A stretch of 52,441 bases of DNA from Pandoraea sp. ASV26 (GTDB lineage: Bacteria; Pseudomonadota; Gammaproteobacteria; Burkholderiales; Burkholderiaceae): positions 1-52,441 of the forward strand of contig NZ_JAELTP010000033.1 in NCBI RefSeq assembly GCF_016428915.1. The letters run 5' to 3'. Under the pieces are notes generated by a model that saw nothing but the letters and a program-made list of their open reading frames with translations, had not been told where the DNA came from and did not search any database. Numbering within the stretch: the first letter of the stretch is position 1; each line of letters opens with the position of its first letter. Below are positions 26,090 through 37,063 of the stretch, in pieces. Position numbers and translations under genes: made by a program.

Positions 26090-26111
26090 AAGCCCGCAAA
26101 ATCGCGGGCTT
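26090..26111 (-). terminator. Rho-independent terminator after guaA
   Basis: AAGCCCGC (26090-26097) and GCGGGCTT (26104-26111) form an 8-bp stem with a 6-nt loop; on the minus strand the stem is followed by six T in a row. It lies 48 nt past the guaA stop and ends the guaB-guaA transcript. Confidence 0.88.
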
Positions 26112-26158
26112 AGCTGTGTTTTAGTGCCTTTCGACGCCAGCCACTGCCAGACGCGGGA

Positions 26159-27742
26159 TCACTCCCACTCAATCGTCGCCGGCGGCTTGCCCGAGATGTC
26201 GTACACAACCCGGTTCAAACCACGCACTTCGTTGATGATGCGGTTCGAGACCTTGCCGAGCAGTTCATGCGGCAGGTGTGCCCAGTGTGCGGTCATGAAG
26301 TCTTGCGTCTGCACGGCGCGCAGTGCAACGACCCACTCGTAGGTGCGGCCATCGCCCATCACGCCCACGCTCTTGACCGGCAGGAACACGGCGAACGCCT
26401 GGCTCGTCAGTTCGTACCACGTCTTGCCGCTGTTCGGCTCGACCGTGTTGCGCAGCTCTTCGATGAAGATCGCATCGGCACGACGCAGCAGGTCGGCGTA
26501 CTCGCGCTTCACTTCCCCCAGAATCCGCACGCCCAGACCCGGGCCCGGGAACGGGTGACGATAGACCATGTCGTGCGGCAGACCCAGCGCCACACCCAGC
26601 TCGCGCACTTCATCCTTGAACAGATCGCGCAGCGGCTCAAGCAGCTTCAGACCCAGCGTTTCCGGCAGACCACCCACGTTGTGGTGGCTCTTGATCGTCG
26701 TCGCCTTCTTCGTCTTCGCACCGCCCGACTCGATCACGTCCGGGTAAATCGTGCCCTGCGCCAGCCACTTCGCGTTCTTCAGCTTCTTCGCTTCCGCCTG
26801 GAACACTTCGACGAACTCACGACCGATGATCTTGCGCTTCTGCTCCGGATCGGTCACGCCCTTCAGATGGCCCATGAACTGCTCGGCGGCGTCCACGTGC
26901 ACAACCTTGGCGTGCAGACGGCCCTGGAACATATCCATCACCATCTGCGCTTCGTTCAAGCGCAGCAAACCGTGATCGACGAACACACACGTCAGTTGAT
27001 CGCCAATGGCGCGGTGAATCAGCGCCGCCGCGACGCTCGAATCCACACCGCCCGACAGCCCCAGAATCACTTCCTCGTCGCCCACCTGCTCGCGGATCGC
27101 CTTGACGGCTTCCTCGATGTGGTCGCGCATGATCCAGTCCGGCTTCGCCCCGGCAATCTCCAGCACAAAACGCTCGAGCAACTCGCGACCCTTCACCGTA
27201 TGCGTGACTTCCGGATGGAACTGCACCGCATAGTAGTGACGCTTCACATCCGCCATCCCCGCAATCGGGCAGTTCGGCGTCGAGGCCATGAGCACAAAGC
27301 CCGGGGGCAATTGCGTGACCTTGTCACCGTGGCTCATCCACACCTTGAGCATGCCGTGGCCTTCGGCCGTGCGGAAATCCTCAAGACCTTCGAGCAGCGG
27401 CGTATGACCCTGTGCGCGCACTTCGGCGTAACCGAACTCGCGATGGCTGCTCGCCTCGACCTGACCGCCCAGTTGAACCGTCATCGCGAACATGCCGTAG
27501 CAAATGCCCAGCACCGGCACCCCCAGATCCCAGACCGCCTGCGGGGCACGCAGATCCTGATCCTCGTACGTGCTCGCGTGGCTACCCGACAGAATGATCG
27601 CCTTAGGGTTGAATTCGCGGATGAACTCGTCCGAAACGTCGTTCGGGTGAATCTCGCAGTAGACATGCGCTTCGCGAACGCGGCGTCCGATGAGCTGGGT
27701 GACTTGCGAGCCGAAGTCAAGAATGAGGATTTTGTCGTGCAT
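26159..27742 (-). CDS. guaA: GMP synthase (glutamine-hydrolysing)
   Basis: A 527-aa cytoplasmic enzyme that aminates XMP to GMP with glutamine and ATP. The N-terminal class I glutamine amidotransferase has its nucleophile in GICYGMF (Cys81) and the His/Glu pair in VQFHPEVTH. The ATP pyrophosphatase domain has the P-loop [11 protein letters not shown], and the C-terminal dimerisation domain ends KPPATIEWE. The residue two after Gly-Met is Phe where the family normally has Gln (CYGMQ); see findings. The ATG at 27742 lies inside the end of the upstream membrane-protein gene (26-nt overlap). Terminator follows, then an integrase remnant. Confidence 0.97.
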   Translation of the reverse strand: MHDKILILDFGSQVTQLIGRRVREAHVYCEIHPNDVSDEFIREFNPKAIILSGSHASTYEDQDLRAPQAVWDLGVPVLGICYGMFAMTVQLGGQVEASSHREFGYAEVRAQGHTPLLEGLEDFRTAEGHGMLKVWMSHGDKVTQLPPGFVLMASTPNCPIAGMADVKRHYYAVQFHPEVTHTVKGRELLERFVLEIAGAKPDWIMRDHIEEAVKAIREQVGDEEVILGLSGGVDSSVAAALIHRAIGDQLTCVFVDHGLLRLNEAQMVMDMFQGRLHAKVVHVDAAEQFMGHLKGVTDPEQKRKIIGREFVEVFQAEAKKLKNAKWLAQGTIYPDVIESGGAKTKKATTIKSHHNVGGLPETLGLKLLEPLRDLFKDEVRELGVALGLPHDMVYRHPFPGPGLGVRILGEVKREYADLLRRADAIFIEELRNTVEPNSGKTWYELTSQAFAVFLPVKSVGVMGDGRTYEWVVALRAVQTQDFMTAHWAHLPHELLGKVSNRIINEVRGLNRVVYDISGKPPATIEWE

Positions 27743-28409
27743 CGTGAGGTACGGATGAAGTGGATTCGTTGGACGTCGGCGCCGTGGCAGAAAGCACGGG
27801 TGTGACAATGCCGGTGGCGCCCACAGGCGCGACCGGCGTGGTATTGACGGAGGTGGAGTCGCCATCAGGCGTCTGCCTGCGCGGATCAGCGCGCATGCCA
27901 CGGGCTTCGTCGACGGCCCGGGCATCGGGGTAATCGTTCGGTGCGTCGCGCCGGGTGTCGCTCACGACACCGCCACGCACTCGAGCACCCGCGTGCTGCG
28001 CCGCCTGCACGCGCTCTTTCGTACGCACGCTCGACGCCAGCTTGACGAGAATGGCACCCACCACCAACAGGACAGCCCCCAGCGCCGGCATCAACAGCTT
28101 GCCACCACCAGTGACCGCCAGTTGGCCGGAGATCAGCCAGCCCAGCACGAACGCACCGGTCACCCAGTTGATATGCCCCGTCACTTTCGCGACGGTCGAC
28201 GTCAACTGGCCATTCACGGTGGCGTGCCATTGCAGCCAGGCCACGCCGATGAAGGCCACACCAAGCGCCTGCGCGTAGAGCACAGGCGAAGGTGCAGGCA
28301 CTTCAATGGCCGCATACAGCGAGGACCAGAACGACGCGATCAGCAGCACACCGAGTGCCAGATTCAGCGCCGCATCGAGGAACAGTACCGTACGCAACAT
28401 GGCCTTCAT
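27717..28409 (-). CDS. Membrane protein encoded between guaB and guaA
   Basis: A 230-aa protein with four hydrophobic segments in the first 130 residues ([71 protein letters not shown]). A long, charged and low-complexity cytoplasmic tail follows ([18 protein letters not shown], then a Thr/Ser/Pro-rich end). The ATG at 28409, with GGAG about 10 nt upstream, is preferred over the TTG at 28415. It begins 6 nt after the guaB stop and overlaps guaA by 26 nt, so all three are one transcription unit. I do not recognise a function. Confidence 0.75.
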   Translation of the reverse strand: MKAMLRTVLFLDAALNLALGVLLIASFWSSLYAAIEVPAPSPVLYAQALGVAFIGVAWLQWHATVNGQLTSTVAKVTGHINWVTGAFVLGWLISGQLAVTGGGKLLMPALGAVLLVVGAILVKLASSVRTKERVQAAQHAGARVRGGVVSDTRRDAPNDYPDARAVDEARGMRADPRRQTPDGDSTSVNTTPVAPVGATGIVTPVLSATAPTSNESTSSVPHDARQNPHS

Positions 28410-28415
28410 GGGCAA

Positions 28416-30198
<1,783 letters not shown>

Positions 30199-31128
30199 AT
30201 GGGGCAAGGCATTTCTTTCGGACTGGCGGCAGGCGCATTGTGGGGATTGGTCTTTCTGGCCCCTCGCCTGCTGCCGGGCTTCTCACCGCTGGAACTGTCG
30301 GCCGCCCGTTATGTGCTCTACGGACTGGTGTCCGCCCTGCTGCTCGCCCCGCTCTGGGCGCGTCTGCGACATACCGTCACAGGTCATGACTGGCGTGCGT
30401 TGTTCCGGCTGAGCCTCGTCGGCAATCTCATCTATTATCTGTTTCTCGCCGGCGCCGTCCAAATGGCGGGCATCGCCCCGGCGTCGCTGATCGTGGGCGT
30501 GCTGCCCGTGACTGTCACGCTGGTCGGCAGCCGTGACCACGGCGCCATTCCCCTGTCCCGGCTGGCGGGCCCGCTAACGCTGGTGGCCGCAGGCATCGTC
30601 TGCATCAACGTCGATGTGTTCGCGCACGCCTCGGCAAGCGGCGGGGACTGGCGATTGACGCTCGCCGGCATCGCCTGCGCCATCGGCGCTCTGGTGAGCT
30701 GGACATGGTATGCCGTGGCTAACGCCCGCTATCTTGCGCGATTCGGCCACTTCACGAGTCAGGAGTGGTCGCTGCTGACGGGCGTCGCCACTGGCATTCT
30801 GGCCCTTGTGCTGGCAGTGCCTGCTGTGCTGCTGCCACACCCGGTCGCGACCGACGTGCCGCGTGACTGGCAGATGTTTTGGATCGTGAATATCGCCGTG
30901 GCGATAGGCGCATCGACCATTGGCAATGCGTTCTGGAATGCGGCGAGCCGGCGGCTGCCGTTGACCCTGTCGGGCCAGATGATCGTATTTGAAACGCTGT
31001 TCGCGTTGGTCTACGGCTTCATTTACGAACAGCGAGTGCCGCGTCTGCTGGAACTTGCCGCCATCGTGTTGCTGCTCGCGGGCGTGAGCGCGTCAGTGCG
31101 GCTGCATTCGCGGGGATCGACGCACTGA
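30199..31128 (+). CDS. EamA/DMT-family transporter
   Basis: A 309-aa inner membrane protein with ten hydrophobic helices in two EamA repeats. GLAAGALWGLVFLAPRLLPG starts the first repeat and IAVAIGASTIGNAFWNAASR lies in the second. The start at 30199 (MGQGISFG) begins right at the first helix; the frame is open to 30079 but the extra 40 residues are not membrane-like. Family members export amino acids or other metabolites; the substrate is unknown. No partner genes. Confidence 0.88.
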   Translation: MGQGISFGLAAGALWGLVFLAPRLLPGFSPLELSAARYVLYGLVSALLLAPLWARLRHTVTGHDWRALFRLSLVGNLIYYLFLAGAVQMAGIAPASLIVGVLPVTVTLVGSRDHGAIPLSRLAGPLTLVAAGIVCINVDVFAHASASGGDWRLTLAGIACAIGALVSWTWYAVANARYLARFGHFTSQEWSLLTGVATGILALVLAVPAVLLPHPVATDVPRDWQMFWIVNIAVAIGASTIGNAFWNAASRRLPLTLSGQMIVFETLFALVYGFIYEQRVPRLLELAAIVLLLAGVSASVRLHSRGSTH

Positions 31129-31159
31129 CCGGCGAAGCGCCGGGAGTCCGCCGACCGGC

Positions 31160-31495
31160 TTAACTTCCGCGACGGCTCCCCAGCCACTTCTGCCCTTCCC
31201 GACTCCCTTCGTTGCGCACCTTCTCGACGCGTCGCTGACGTGCCAGCTTGGGGTCAGCCTTGAGGACGCGGTAGATTTCAACCCGGTCCCCCGCCTCCAC
31301 CGCAGCGTCAAGCGCGCGCACTTTGCCGAAGACGCCAGCTTTCATACGCGCAAGGTCCAGCTCGGGGAAGCGTTGCAGCACACCGCTGCGCTCGATGGCG
31401 TCGCGCATCGTGGCGCCGTGCGGCAACGTCACGGGAATGATCGTCTGCTCACCGGGCAGCGCGTAGCAGACTTCGACACTCAGCTCACCTGACAT
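31160..31495 (-). CDS. rnfH: RnfH-family ubiquitin-fold protein (UPF0125)
   Basis: A 111-aa protein starting MSGELSVEVCYALPGEQTII, with a beta-grasp pattern and the family motif VFGKVRALDAAVEAGDRVEI then YRVLKADPK. The role is not settled; in several proteobacteria it is encoded beside ratA. The start at 31495 overlaps the ratA end by 11 nt. The C-terminal tail RNEGSREGQKWLGSRRGS is basic and likely disordered. Confidence 0.88.
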   Translation of the reverse strand: MSGELSVEVCYALPGEQTIIPVTLPHGATMRDAIERSGVLQRFPELDLARMKAGVFGKVRALDAAVEAGDRVEIYRVLKADPKLARQRRVEKVRNEGSREGQKWLGSRRGS

Positions 31496-31919
31496 ACACG
31501 GCCTCCGCGCGTTTGACGAAGGCATCGACAAACGTATTGGCGATGTGACTGAACACCGGCCCAATGACCTTCTCGAGCAGAAAATTCGCAAATTCGTAGT
31601 GAAGTCCGAATTCGATCTTGCAGGCGTTCTCACGCAGCGCCGTGAATTTCCAGGTGCCATGAAAGCGCTTGAAGGGCCCTTCGACGAACGTCATCTGAAT
31701 GGAATGCGGACGTTCCTGAACATTGCGGGTCGCGAACGAATGCTTCAGGCCCTTGAAGTCAATGATCAGCAACGCCTCCATGCTGTGCTCGTCCTGATGC
31801 CGAATCTCGACACCACCGCACCAAGGCAGGAATTTGGGGTAATCGGCGACATTGGTCACCAGGTCGTACATCTGCTCATCGGAGAAATGCACGAGAACGG
31901 TTTTACTGACTTCGGCCAT
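31485..31919 (-). CDS. ratA: RatA-type START-domain protein (COQ10-like)
   Basis: A 144-aa SRPBCC/START-fold protein: MAEVSKTVLVHFSDEQMYDL, DYPKFLPWCGGVEI and the helix FLLEKVIGPVFSHIANTFVD all match the YfjG/RatA group. E. coli RatA was reported to bind 50S subunits; related proteins bind ubiquinone. It is divergent from smpB over 157 nt, the usual ratA-smpB arrangement. The ATG at 31919 fits the family; the frame extends to 31988. Confidence 0.9.
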   Translation of the reverse strand: MAEVSKTVLVHFSDEQMYDLVTNVADYPKFLPWCGGVEIRHQDEHSMEALLIIDFKGLKHSFATRNVQERPHSIQMTFVEGPFKRFHGTWKFTALRENACKIEFGLHYEFANFLLEKVIGPVFSHIANTFVDAFVKRAEAVYVR

Positions 31920-32013
31920 CGTCTGTCGGGCTAGGTGTTCGCGTAACGCGCCTGCGATCGATGCTGGATCAATCCCCGCGCGTCGCAAGCCGCCTCTTGC
32001 CGAGACTCTTTGT

Positions 32014-32029
32014 TAAAATCGCTATTTTA
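32014..32029. promoter_or_regulatory. Palindrome TAAAAT-CGCT-ATTTTA between ratA and smpB
   Basis: Perfect 6-bp inverted repeat with TAAAAT on both strands, midway between the divergent genes. Each arm resembles a -10 box, so it may serve back-to-back promoters. No good -35 box was found at 17 nt for either side. Confidence 0.4.
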
Positions 32030-32076
32030 CCCGAGCCCGACTCACCGGGTCCGACCAAGTTACCCGCCAAGGATCC

Positions 32077-32523
32077 ATGAGCATCATTGACAACAAGAAA
32101 GCCTTCTTCGATTACTTCATCGAGGAGCGATACGAAGCCGGGATCGCGCTCGAGGGGTGGGAAGTCAAGGCAATTCGCGCCGGGCGGGCGCAGATCAAGG
32201 AAGGCTATGTCGTCATCAAGCATGGCGAGATCTTCCTGATCGGCACGCACATCAGCCCGCTACAAACCGCGTCGACGCATATCAAGCCCGACCCCGTGCG
32301 CACCCGCAAGCTGCTGCTCAAAGCCGACGAAATCAAGAAACTCATCGGCAAGGTGGAGCAACGCGGCTACACGCTCGTTCCGCTCAACCTGCACTACAGC
32401 AAAGGTCTGGTGAAGTGCGAGATCGGACTAGCCAAGGGCAAGAAGCTTCACGACAAGCGTGAGACGGAAAAGAAGCGCGATTGGGATCGCGAAAAGGCAC
32501 GCTTGATGCGCACGCCCACGTGA
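32077..32523 (+). CDS. smpB: SsrA-binding protein
   Basis: A 148-aa partner of tmRNA in ribosome rescue. The family motifs [40 protein letters not shown] and the basic tail [19 protein letters not shown] are all visible. AAGGATCC precedes the ATG. The last residues form the basic C-terminal helix that enters the A site. A terminator follows 46 nt after the stop. Confidence 0.97.
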   Translation: MSIIDNKKAFFDYFIEERYEAGIALEGWEVKAIRAGRAQIKEGYVVIKHGEIFLIGTHISPLQTASTHIKPDPVRTRKLLLKADEIKKLIGKVEQRGYTLVPLNLHYSKGLVKCEIGLAKGKKLHDKRETEKKRDWDREKARLMRTPT

Positions 32524-32569
32524 GGCATGGCATCCGCATGGCGCGCACCTTTGCCGCCTCCATAAAAAG

Positions 32570-32593
32570 AAACGGCCCGCATGGGCCGTTTTT
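32570..32593. terminator. Bidirectional terminator between smpB and the SPFH gene
   Basis: AAACGGCCC (32570-32578) and GGGCCGTTT (32583-32591) form a 9-bp stem with GCAT loop. The plus strand continues TTT and the minus strand TTT/TTA, so it can serve both the smpB and the convergent SPFH transcripts. Confidence 0.85.
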
Positions 32594-32608
32594 CATGACT
32601 GCGCCGGA

Positions 32609-33598
32609 TTAGCGCCGCGGATTCGAATTGCCGAAACCGCCGACACCCGCACCGCCACCCTCACTCCCGGCGGTTGACCCGCCTTCAGTGCCGCGCACGA
32701 TCTTGAGCGCCGAGGCAATCATGCCGCTCAGATCCGTCAGATTACCCGGCACGATCAACGTGTTGTTCGTTCTGGCAATCTTGCTGAATGCGTCGACGTA
32801 CTGCTCTGCCACCTTGAGATTGACAGCCTCCATGCCGCCCTGCGTCTGAATCGCGGTCGCAATCTTGTGGATGGCCTCGGCATTCGCCTCGGCCACCGCC
32901 AGAATCGCCGACGCCTCGCCCTGCGCCTGATTGATCGCCGCCTGACGCTCACCTTCGGACTTCTGAATCGCGGCTTCGCGTGCGCCCGACGCCAGGTTGA
33001 TCTGCTCCTGCTTTTTACCTTCCGATGCCGCGATCAGGGCACGCTTCTCGCGCTCGGCCGTGATTTGGGCCTGCATGGCATGCAGAATCTCCTTCGGCGG
33101 CGTGAGATCCTTGATCTCATAACGCAGCACCTTTACCCCCCAATTCGATGCAGCCTCGTCGAGGGCATTCACCACGCTATGGTTGATGAACTCGCGCTCC
33201 TCAAACGTCTTGTCGAGTTCGAGCTTGCCGACCACGCTACGCAGCGTCGTTTGCGCGAGTTGCGTGATCGCCACGATGTAATTGCTCGAGCCGTACGACG
33301 CCTTCATCGGGTCCGTCACCTGAAAGTACAGAATCCCGTCGACCTGCAACTGGGTGTTGTCCTTGGTGATACAGACCTGGCTCGGGACATCGAGCGGCAC
33401 TTCCTTGAGCAAATGCTTGTATGCCACACGATCCACGAACGGCACAACGATCGAGAGTCCCGGCGTGAGCGTTGCGTGATACTTACCGAGACGCTCGATC
33501 ACCCAGGCGTGCTGCTGCGGCACGATCTTGATCGAGCGCGCCGCGATGATCACGGCGATGATGAAAATAATAAAGGCGACGTTGGATAGATCGAACAT
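32609..33598 (-). CDS. qmcA: SPFH/stomatin-like membrane protein (QmcA type)
   Basis: A 329-aa membrane-anchored scaffold protein. One N-terminal helix (VAFIIFIIAVIIAARSI) is followed by the SPFH domain (VPQQHAWVIERLGKYHATLT, VPLDVPSQVCITKDN, VDGILYFQVTDP), then a long Ala/Glu-rich coiled coil. The C-terminus is Gly-rich. The ATG at 33598 with GGGGGA upstream matches the family; the frame is open to 33718. It is preceded on the same strand by an NfeD gene, the usual partner of SPFH proteins in membrane microdomain function. Confidence 0.9.
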   Translation of the reverse strand: MFDLSNVAFIIFIIAVIIAARSIKIVPQQHAWVIERLGKYHATLTPGLSIVVPFVDRVAYKHLLKEVPLDVPSQVCITKDNTQLQVDGILYFQVTDPMKASYGSSNYIVAITQLAQTTLRSVVGKLELDKTFEEREFINHSVVNALDEAASNWGVKVLRYEIKDLTPPKEILHAMQAQITAEREKRALIAASEGKKQEQINLASGAREAAIQKSEGERQAAINQAQGEASAILAVAEANAEAIHKIATAIQTQGGMEAVNLKVAEQYVDAFSKIARTNNTLIVPGNLTDLSGMIASALKIVRGTEGGSTAGSEGGGAGVGGFGNSNPRR

Positions 33599-33752
33599 GT
33601 TTCCCCCTGAAGCGCCCGCCATGACAGCGGGCTGGTTCCCCGCCCCCCGCAACGGCGGGCCCATGCATCGTAACGGAACACAGAACGGATGCGGCGCGCA
33701 CACCTGAAAACGAGCCATCCCCTAATCGGCAATGAGACGGTTCCTACACCCG

Positions 33753-33800
33753 CACGGACTCAAGAATTCACGGACTGACGAACTGATGGACTTACGGGCT
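33753..33800. repeat. Quasi-repeats CACGGACT between NfeD and SPFH genes
   Basis: CACGGACT occurs at 33753-33760 and 33769-33776, with related ATGGACT at 33786-33792 and ACGGGCT at 33794-33800. The first three units are 16-17 nt apart. They lie in the 217-nt gap between the two genes. No function assigned. Confidence 0.4.
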
Positions 33801-33815
33801 CAAGCCGACCGACGA

Positions 33816-34250
33816 TCACACCACCACGTGTGCGACGAATAATCGGCTGCCACGCACCTCCCGGATGACGAACCAGCCTGCAACGGCGACCTCACCGGGC
33901 ATTAGCTCGACATCCCACTCGGCGCCGCGATACATCGCACGCGCGCGGCCGTCGGCCTGCCACGTCTCGACGTGCAGTTGCTGCCCAATGTCGAGGTTGG
34001 TATTGGGGTCCGCTGCCGCATCGACCTTGATGCGCCGCTGACCAAACCGGCTGCGACGCAACAACCAGACAGCCACGCCCGCTACCACAGCGGCAATCAC
34101 CAACTGCAACGACCAGTCCACACCCATTACCGCCGCAATGCCGCCCGCGGTCATGCCGAGCGCCACCATCAAGAGATAGAACGTTCCGCTCGCCAGCTCC
34201 AGTACCACGGTCAATCCGGCAACGCCGAACCAAAGCCAAGCCTGCTCCAT
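33816..34250 (-). CDS. NfeD-family membrane protein (short form)
   Basis: A 144-aa protein with three hydrophobic segments (about 5-70, for example FGVAGLTVVLELASGTFYLL and LQLVIAAVVAGVAVWLLRR) and a C-terminal OB-type domain with GQQLHVETWQADGRARAMYR. This matches the short NfeD/NfeD1b form that pairs with SPFH proteins. GGGAG lies 6 nt before the ATG at 34250. It lies 217 nt upstream of the SPFH gene on the same strand; co-function is inferred from many genomes where these families are neighbours. Confidence 0.85.
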   Translation of the reverse strand: MEQAWLWFGVAGLTVVLELASGTFYLLMVALGMTAGGIAAVMGVDWSLQLVIAAVVAGVAVWLLRRSRFGQRRIKVDAAADPNTNLDIGQQLHVETWQADGRARAMYRGAEWDVELMPGEVAVAGWFVIREVRGSRLFVAHVVV

Positions 34251-34270
34251 CGCCACTCCCAGATACAAAA

Positions 34271-34295
34271 AAACCCCGGTGTATTACCGGGGTTT
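34271..34295 (-). terminator. Rho-independent terminator after ppsA
   Basis: AAACCCCGGT (34271-34280) and ACCGGGGTTT (34286-34295) form a perfect 10-bp stem with a GTATT loop. The minus strand continues in seven T, so it ends the ppsA transcript about 110 nt after the stop codon. It also lies just upstream of the NfeD start. Confidence 0.9.
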
Positions 34296-34406
34296 ATAGC
34301 ACGAAACCCACCGATCAGCGCGCGCATCCCAAGGGATTGGCCAGCCTTTCGGCGGCGTCCGAGATGCCGCTCGGACGCGTCCTAATACAGATCGCTATCG
34401 TGACGA

Positions 34407-36797
34407 TTACTTCGCCATCTTGGCGAGTTGTTGCCACGTTTCGATGACCGTATCGGGGTTGAGCGACATCGAGGCGATGCCTTCCTTCGCCAGCCACTCG
34501 GCCAGGTCCGGATGGTCCGACGGACCCTGACCGCAGATGCCGACGTACTTGCCCTTGGCCAGACACGCCTTGATCGCGCGGCTCAGCATGAACTTCACTG
34601 CCGGGTCACGTTCGTCGAAGTCCTTGGCGAGCAGTTCCATACCCGAATCGCGGTCCAGACCCAGCGTGAGCTGCGTCAGATCGTTCGAACCGATCGAGAA
34701 GCCGTCGAAGAACTCGAGGAACTCGTCGGCCAGAATGGCGTTCGACGGCACTTCGCACATCATCACCAGCTTCAGACCATTCTCACCACGCTTCAGACCG
34801 TAGTCGGCCAGCATGTTGACCACACGTTCCGCCTGACCGAGCGTGCGCACGAACGGCACCATGATCTCGACGTTGGTCAGCCCCATTTCGTCACGCACGC
34901 GCTTGAGTGCTCGGCACTCCATCTCGAACGCTTCGGCGAAGTCTTCCGAAATGTAACGCGACGCACCACGGAAACCCAGCATCGGGTTTTCTTCGTCCGG
35001 CTCGTAACGCGAACCGCCGATGAGCTTCTTGTACTCGTTGGACTTGAAGTCCGACAGACGCACGATGACGCTCTTCGGATAGAAGGCTGCGGCGATCGTG
35101 GCGATGCCTTCGGCCAGCTTGTCGACGTAGAACGCACGCGGCGATGCGTGACCGCGAGCCACCGATTCCACCGCCTTCTTCAGGTCGGCGTCGATGTTCG
35201 GGTACTCGAGAATCGCGCGCGGATGCACACCGATGTTGTTGTTGATGATGAACTCGAGACGCGCCAGACCCACACCTTCGTTCGGCAGTTGCGCGAAGTC
35301 GAAGGCGAGTTGCGGGTTGCCCACGTTCATCATGATCTTCACCGGGATCTTCGGCATTTCGCCGCGCTGGATCTCGGTGATTTCGGTCTCGAGCAGACCG
35401 TCGTAAATCTTGCCTTCGTCGCCCTCGGCGCAGGAGACCGTCACGAGCGCGCCATCCTTGAGCACGTCGGTCGCGTCACCACAGCCCACCACCGCCGGCA
35501 CACCCAGCTCGCGCGCGATGATCGCCGCGTGGCAGGTACGGCCGCCGCGGTTGGTCACGATGGCCGAAGCGCGCTTCATCACCGGCTCCCAGTTCGGGTC
35601 GGTCATGTCGGCCACCAGCACGTCGCCCGGCTGCACCCGCTCCATCTCGCTCGGGTCCATGATCACGCGCACCGGACCGGCACCGATCTTCTGACCGATG
35701 GCGCGGCCCGTTGCCAGCACCGGGGCATCGCCCTTGAGCTTGAAGCGCTGCTCGGCCTTGCCGGCCGACTGGCTCTTCACCGTTTCCGGGCGCGCTTGCA
35801 GGATGTAGATCTTGCCATCCTTGCCGTCCTTGCCCCATTCGATGTCCATCGGACGACCGTAGTGCTTCTCGATGATCAGCGCGAACTTGGCCAGTTCAAC
35901 GCAATCGTCGTCGGTGATCGAGTAGCGGTTACGCAGTTCCATCGGCACATCGATGGTCTTCACACGACCCGGTTCGCCCGGTTGCGTGAACTCCATCTTG
36001 AGGAGCTTCGAGCCCAGCGTGCGGCGAATGACCGGGTACTTGCCAGCCTTGAGCGTCGGCTTGAAGACGTAGAACTCGTCCGGGTTCACGGCGCCCTGCA
36101 CGACCGTCTCACCCAGGCCGTAGCTGGCCGTGATGAAGACGACGTCCTGGAAGCCCGACTCCGTGTCGATCGTGAACATCACGCCCGACGAGCCGCAGTC
36201 CGAGCGGACCATGCGCTGCACCCCGGCCGAGAGCGCCACTTCGGCGTGCGTGAAGCCCTTGTGCACGCGATACGAGATCGCACGGTCGTTGTACAGCGAT
36301 GCGAACACGTGCTTCATGCGATCGAGCACGTCTTCGATGCCGACCACGTTCAGATAGCTTTCCTGCTGACCCGCGAACGAGGCGTCCGGCAGATCTTCAG
36401 CGGTCGCCGACGAACGCACGGCGAACGACGCGTCCGGCTGGTCGGCCGTGATGCGTGCGAACTGCTCGCGGATCTCCTTCTCGAGCTGCGGTTGCAGCGG
36501 TGCGTCGACAATCCATTGACGGATTTCGGCACCGGCTTCCGCGAGGGCCTTGACGTTATCCACGTCCAGACCCTCGAGGCGTTTGGCAACGCGCTCGGTC
36601 AGATTGTTGTGCTGGAGGAACTCGCGGAAAGCGAAAGCCGTCGTGGCGAAACCACCCGGCACGCGCACGCCGGCGCCGGCCAGTTGGCTGATCATTTCGC
36701 CAAGCGATGCATTCTTGCCGCCGACCGACTCGACGTCGGTCATGCGCAGATGCTCAAACGGCACCACGTAGGCGCCGTCGTGTGCTGCGTTAGTCAT
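34407..36797 (-). CDS. ppsA: Phosphoenolpyruvate synthase
   Basis: A 796-aa enzyme that makes PEP from pyruvate and ATP, used in gluconeogenesis. The ATP-grasp domain starts at about residue 20 ([13 protein letters not shown]). The swivelling phospho-His domain has [20 protein letters not shown] with catalytic His423 and, two residues before it, Thr421, the site that PpsR phosphorylates in related systems. The C-terminal PEP/pyruvate barrel ends [20 protein letters not shown] with the catalytic Cys. The ATG at 36797 with AGGGG at 6 nt is chosen; the frame extends to 36851. Divergent from ppsR. Confidence 0.97.
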   Translation of the reverse strand: MTNAAHDGAYVVPFEHLRMTDVESVGGKNASLGEMISQLAGAGVRVPGGFATTAFAFREFLQHNNLTERVAKRLEGLDVDNVKALAEAGAEIRQWIVDAPLQPQLEKEIREQFARITADQPDASFAVRSSATAEDLPDASFAGQQESYLNVVGIEDVLDRMKHVFASLYNDRAISYRVHKGFTHAEVALSAGVQRMVRSDCGSSGVMFTIDTESGFQDVVFITASYGLGETVVQGAVNPDEFYVFKPTLKAGKYPVIRRTLGSKLLKMEFTQPGEPGRVKTIDVPMELRNRYSITDDDCVELAKFALIIEKHYGRPMDIEWGKDGKDGKIYILQARPETVKSQSAGKAEQRFKLKGDAPVLATGRAIGQKIGAGPVRVIMDPSEMERVQPGDVLVADMTDPNWEPVMKRASAIVTNRGGRTCHAAIIARELGVPAVVGCGDATDVLKDGALVTVSCAEGDEGKIYDGLLETEITEIQRGEMPKIPVKIMMNVGNPQLAFDFAQLPNEGVGLARLEFIINNNIGVHPRAILEYPNIDADLKKAVESVARGHASPRAFYVDKLAEGIATIAAAFYPKSVIVRLSDFKSNEYKKLIGGSRYEPDEENPMLGFRGASRYISEDFAEAFEMECRALKRVRDEMGLTNVEIMVPFVRTLGQAERVVNMLADYGLKRGENGLKLVMMCEVPSNAILADEFLEFFDGFSIGSNDLTQLTLGLDRDSGMELLAKDFDERDPAVKFMLSRAIKACLAKGKYVGICGQGPSDHPDLAEWLAKEGIASMSLNPDTVIETWQQLAKMAK

Positions 36798-36864
36798 AAA
36801 AGCCCCTAAGGTAAGAAAAAAAATTCTCGGAGGATCGGTTGGGCCTGACATGGACCGATCGACC

Positions 36865-37016
36865 TGTTGGATAAGAAATCGCGCCTTGGCGGCGTCGAGA
36901 ACCAGGGGCTAGCACCCGACGACCTGCTCCGGACCATCGGGATTTCCCGCAACGCCCGGCCGCACGGGCCTGAACCACGGCAGCGCGCGACGGCCCGCGC
37001 AATTGCTTATCCAACA
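36865..37016. promoter_or_regulatory. Inverted repeat TGTTGGATAAG flanking the ppsA/ppsR gap
   Basis: TGTTGGATAAG at 36865-36875 is repeated inverted as CTTATCCAACA at 37006-37016, 130 nt apart, within the divergent ppsA/ppsR region. In addition GGGCCTGA occurs twice in direct orientation (36841-36848 and 36968-36975). The symmetry suggests one DNA-binding protein, perhaps acting by looping, serving both promoters. Function inferred from position. Confidence 0.45.
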
Positions 37017-37063
37017 AGTTGCCGCTATTCTACCGTGCAATGCACCAATTTGCGATTCTGCGC

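Noticed and set aside
26267-27805. 512-codon open frame on the plus strand opposite guaA.
   Set aside because: It is a mirror of guaA in a GC-rich codon pattern, has a repetitive His/Arg/Gln-rich composition and no family features.
34428-36809. 793-codon open frame on the plus strand opposite ppsA.
   Set aside because: Antisense shadow of ppsA; composition is Arg/His/Val-rich and meaningless, while ppsA itself shows all catalytic motifs.
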